Assembly (NCBI RefSeq): GCF_022669155.1 | Contig: NZ_JALBVB010000053.1 | Coordinates: 1 to 57,784, forward strand | Length of the DNA: 57,784 bases | From: Kineococcus sp. TRM81007 | Lineage (GTDB): Bacteria; Actinomycetota; Actinomycetes; Actinomycetales; Kineococcaceae | Reading direction: 5' to 3' | In this document: in pieces, positions 57,620 to 57,784 of the stretch | How the letters are laid out: each line of letters starts with the position of its first letter | How positions within the stretch are numbered: the stretch's first letter is position 1 | The notes under the pieces: model-generated | Databases searched by the model: none | Told to the model about the DNA's origin: nothing | What the model saw: the letters and a program-made list of their open reading frames with translations, nothing else | Made by a program: the position numbers and the translations under genes

Positions 57620-57661
57620 CGCAGCCCCCGCTCCCCGACGGCGAGCACCGACGGCGTCCGC

Positions 57662-57669
57662 GATACTAG
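57662..57669. promoter_or_regulatory. Back-to-back -10 candidate for acetyltransferase and ferredoxin
   Basis: GATACTAG reads as GATACT or TACTAG on the plus strand and TAGTAT on the minus strand, so one element may serve both divergent genes. No clear -35 is present on either side. Confidence 0.35.
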
Positions 57670-57715
57670 GAGGACGCGTCCGGCGGACCGTTGCGCCGGA
57701 GGAGGAGGACAACTC

Positions 57716-57784
57716 GTGACCTACGTCATCGCCCAGCCCTGCGTGGACCTCAAGGACAAGGCCTGCATCGAGGAGTGCCCGGTC
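57716..57784 (+). CDS. Ferredoxin, N-terminal fragment (cut by window end)
   Basis: The first 23 codons of a small iron-sulfur ferredoxin: VTYVIAQPCVDLKDKACIEE, then CPV. The Cys spacing matches the first half of the 3Fe-4S/4Fe-4S ferredoxins FdxA/FdxC of actinobacteria (M. tuberculosis FdxC, Rv1177). A GGAGGAGGAGGA site precedes the GTG. The rest lies outside the window, so the second cluster cannot be checked. Confidence 0.88.
   Translation, partial: MTYVIAQPCVDLKDKACIEECPV

Overview
The window is very GC-rich actinobacterial chromosome. Start codons are mostly GTG or ATG, genes are packed with four-base GTGA overlaps, and GC-rich hairpins close most transcription units. Protein likenesses (mycothiol deacetylase MshB, LpqY-SugABC, a zinc-free lone S4 protein, the cg3035/Rv0428c acetyltransferase family) fit an actinomycete; I would guess the Kineosporiales (Kineococcus-like), but the species cannot be fixed from this sequence alone. 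No tRNA, rRNA, CRISPR array, insertion sequence or prophage was seen.

Layout. 1-1.3 kb: two small unknown genes and a 34-residue membrane peptide. 1.3-9.4 kb: a DUF255 thioredoxin-fold protein, a hemolysin III-type membrane protein, a short cis-prenyl synthase, PhoH2, a secreted transglycosylase-like protein, a DUF2470 protein and divergent rpsD. 9.5-17.8 kb: a minus-strand operon for rhamnogalacturonan (pectin side-chain backbone) use, under a LacI-type operator: YesL-like protein, lipoprotein SBP, two permeases, acetylesterase, YesU-like DUF1961 protein and a YetA/PL26-type exo-lyase. 17.8-23.9 kb: fumarase, then divergent lpqY-sugA-sugB-sugC (trehalose-type importer). 24-32.3 kb: a FemAB/CelD-like acyltransferase, a talarate/galactarate dehydratase, a PfkB sugar kinase, glpX, a DUF4245 protein, xseB, xseA and ispH. 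32.3-37.4 kb: rmuC, an orphan FkbH-type protein coupled to its own acyl carrier protein, and ychF. 37.6-43.1 kb: an oligopeptide/dipeptide-type ABC importer with an internal hairpin after the binding-protein gene. 43.1-47.6 kb: a VIT-family protein, a small membrane protein, DUF3105 and DUF305 proteins, a Nudix hydrolase and a BCCT transporter. 47.7-57.8 kb: typA, mshB, an unusual FtsH paralogue, an anti-sigma-type ATPase with a divergent PAS/GAF/PP2C phosphatase, an acetyltransferase, and the first codons of a ferredoxin.

How it fits together. The housekeeping backbone (trhA, cis-prenyl synthase, phoH2, fum, glpX, DUF4245, xseB, xseA, ispH, ychF, typA, mshB, ferredoxin) follows, as I recall it, the order of Mycobacterium tuberculosis Rv1085c-Rv1177. 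Accessory modules sit between these anchors: pectin catabolism, trehalose-type import, FkbH-ACP, peptide import and the copper-type DUF305 group. The rhamnogalacturonan transporter has no ATPase of its own, and SugC a few kb away is a possible energiser.

Regulatory reading. Eleven genes carry a [T/C]ANNNT hexamer exactly six bases before the start codon, the arrangement expected for leaderless mRNAs. Other signals are a DtxR/IdeR-like iron box between DUF2470 and rpsD, a double LacI-type operator, a four-armed alternating inverted repeat before the talarate dehydratase, and a phased inverted repeat between fumC and lpqY.
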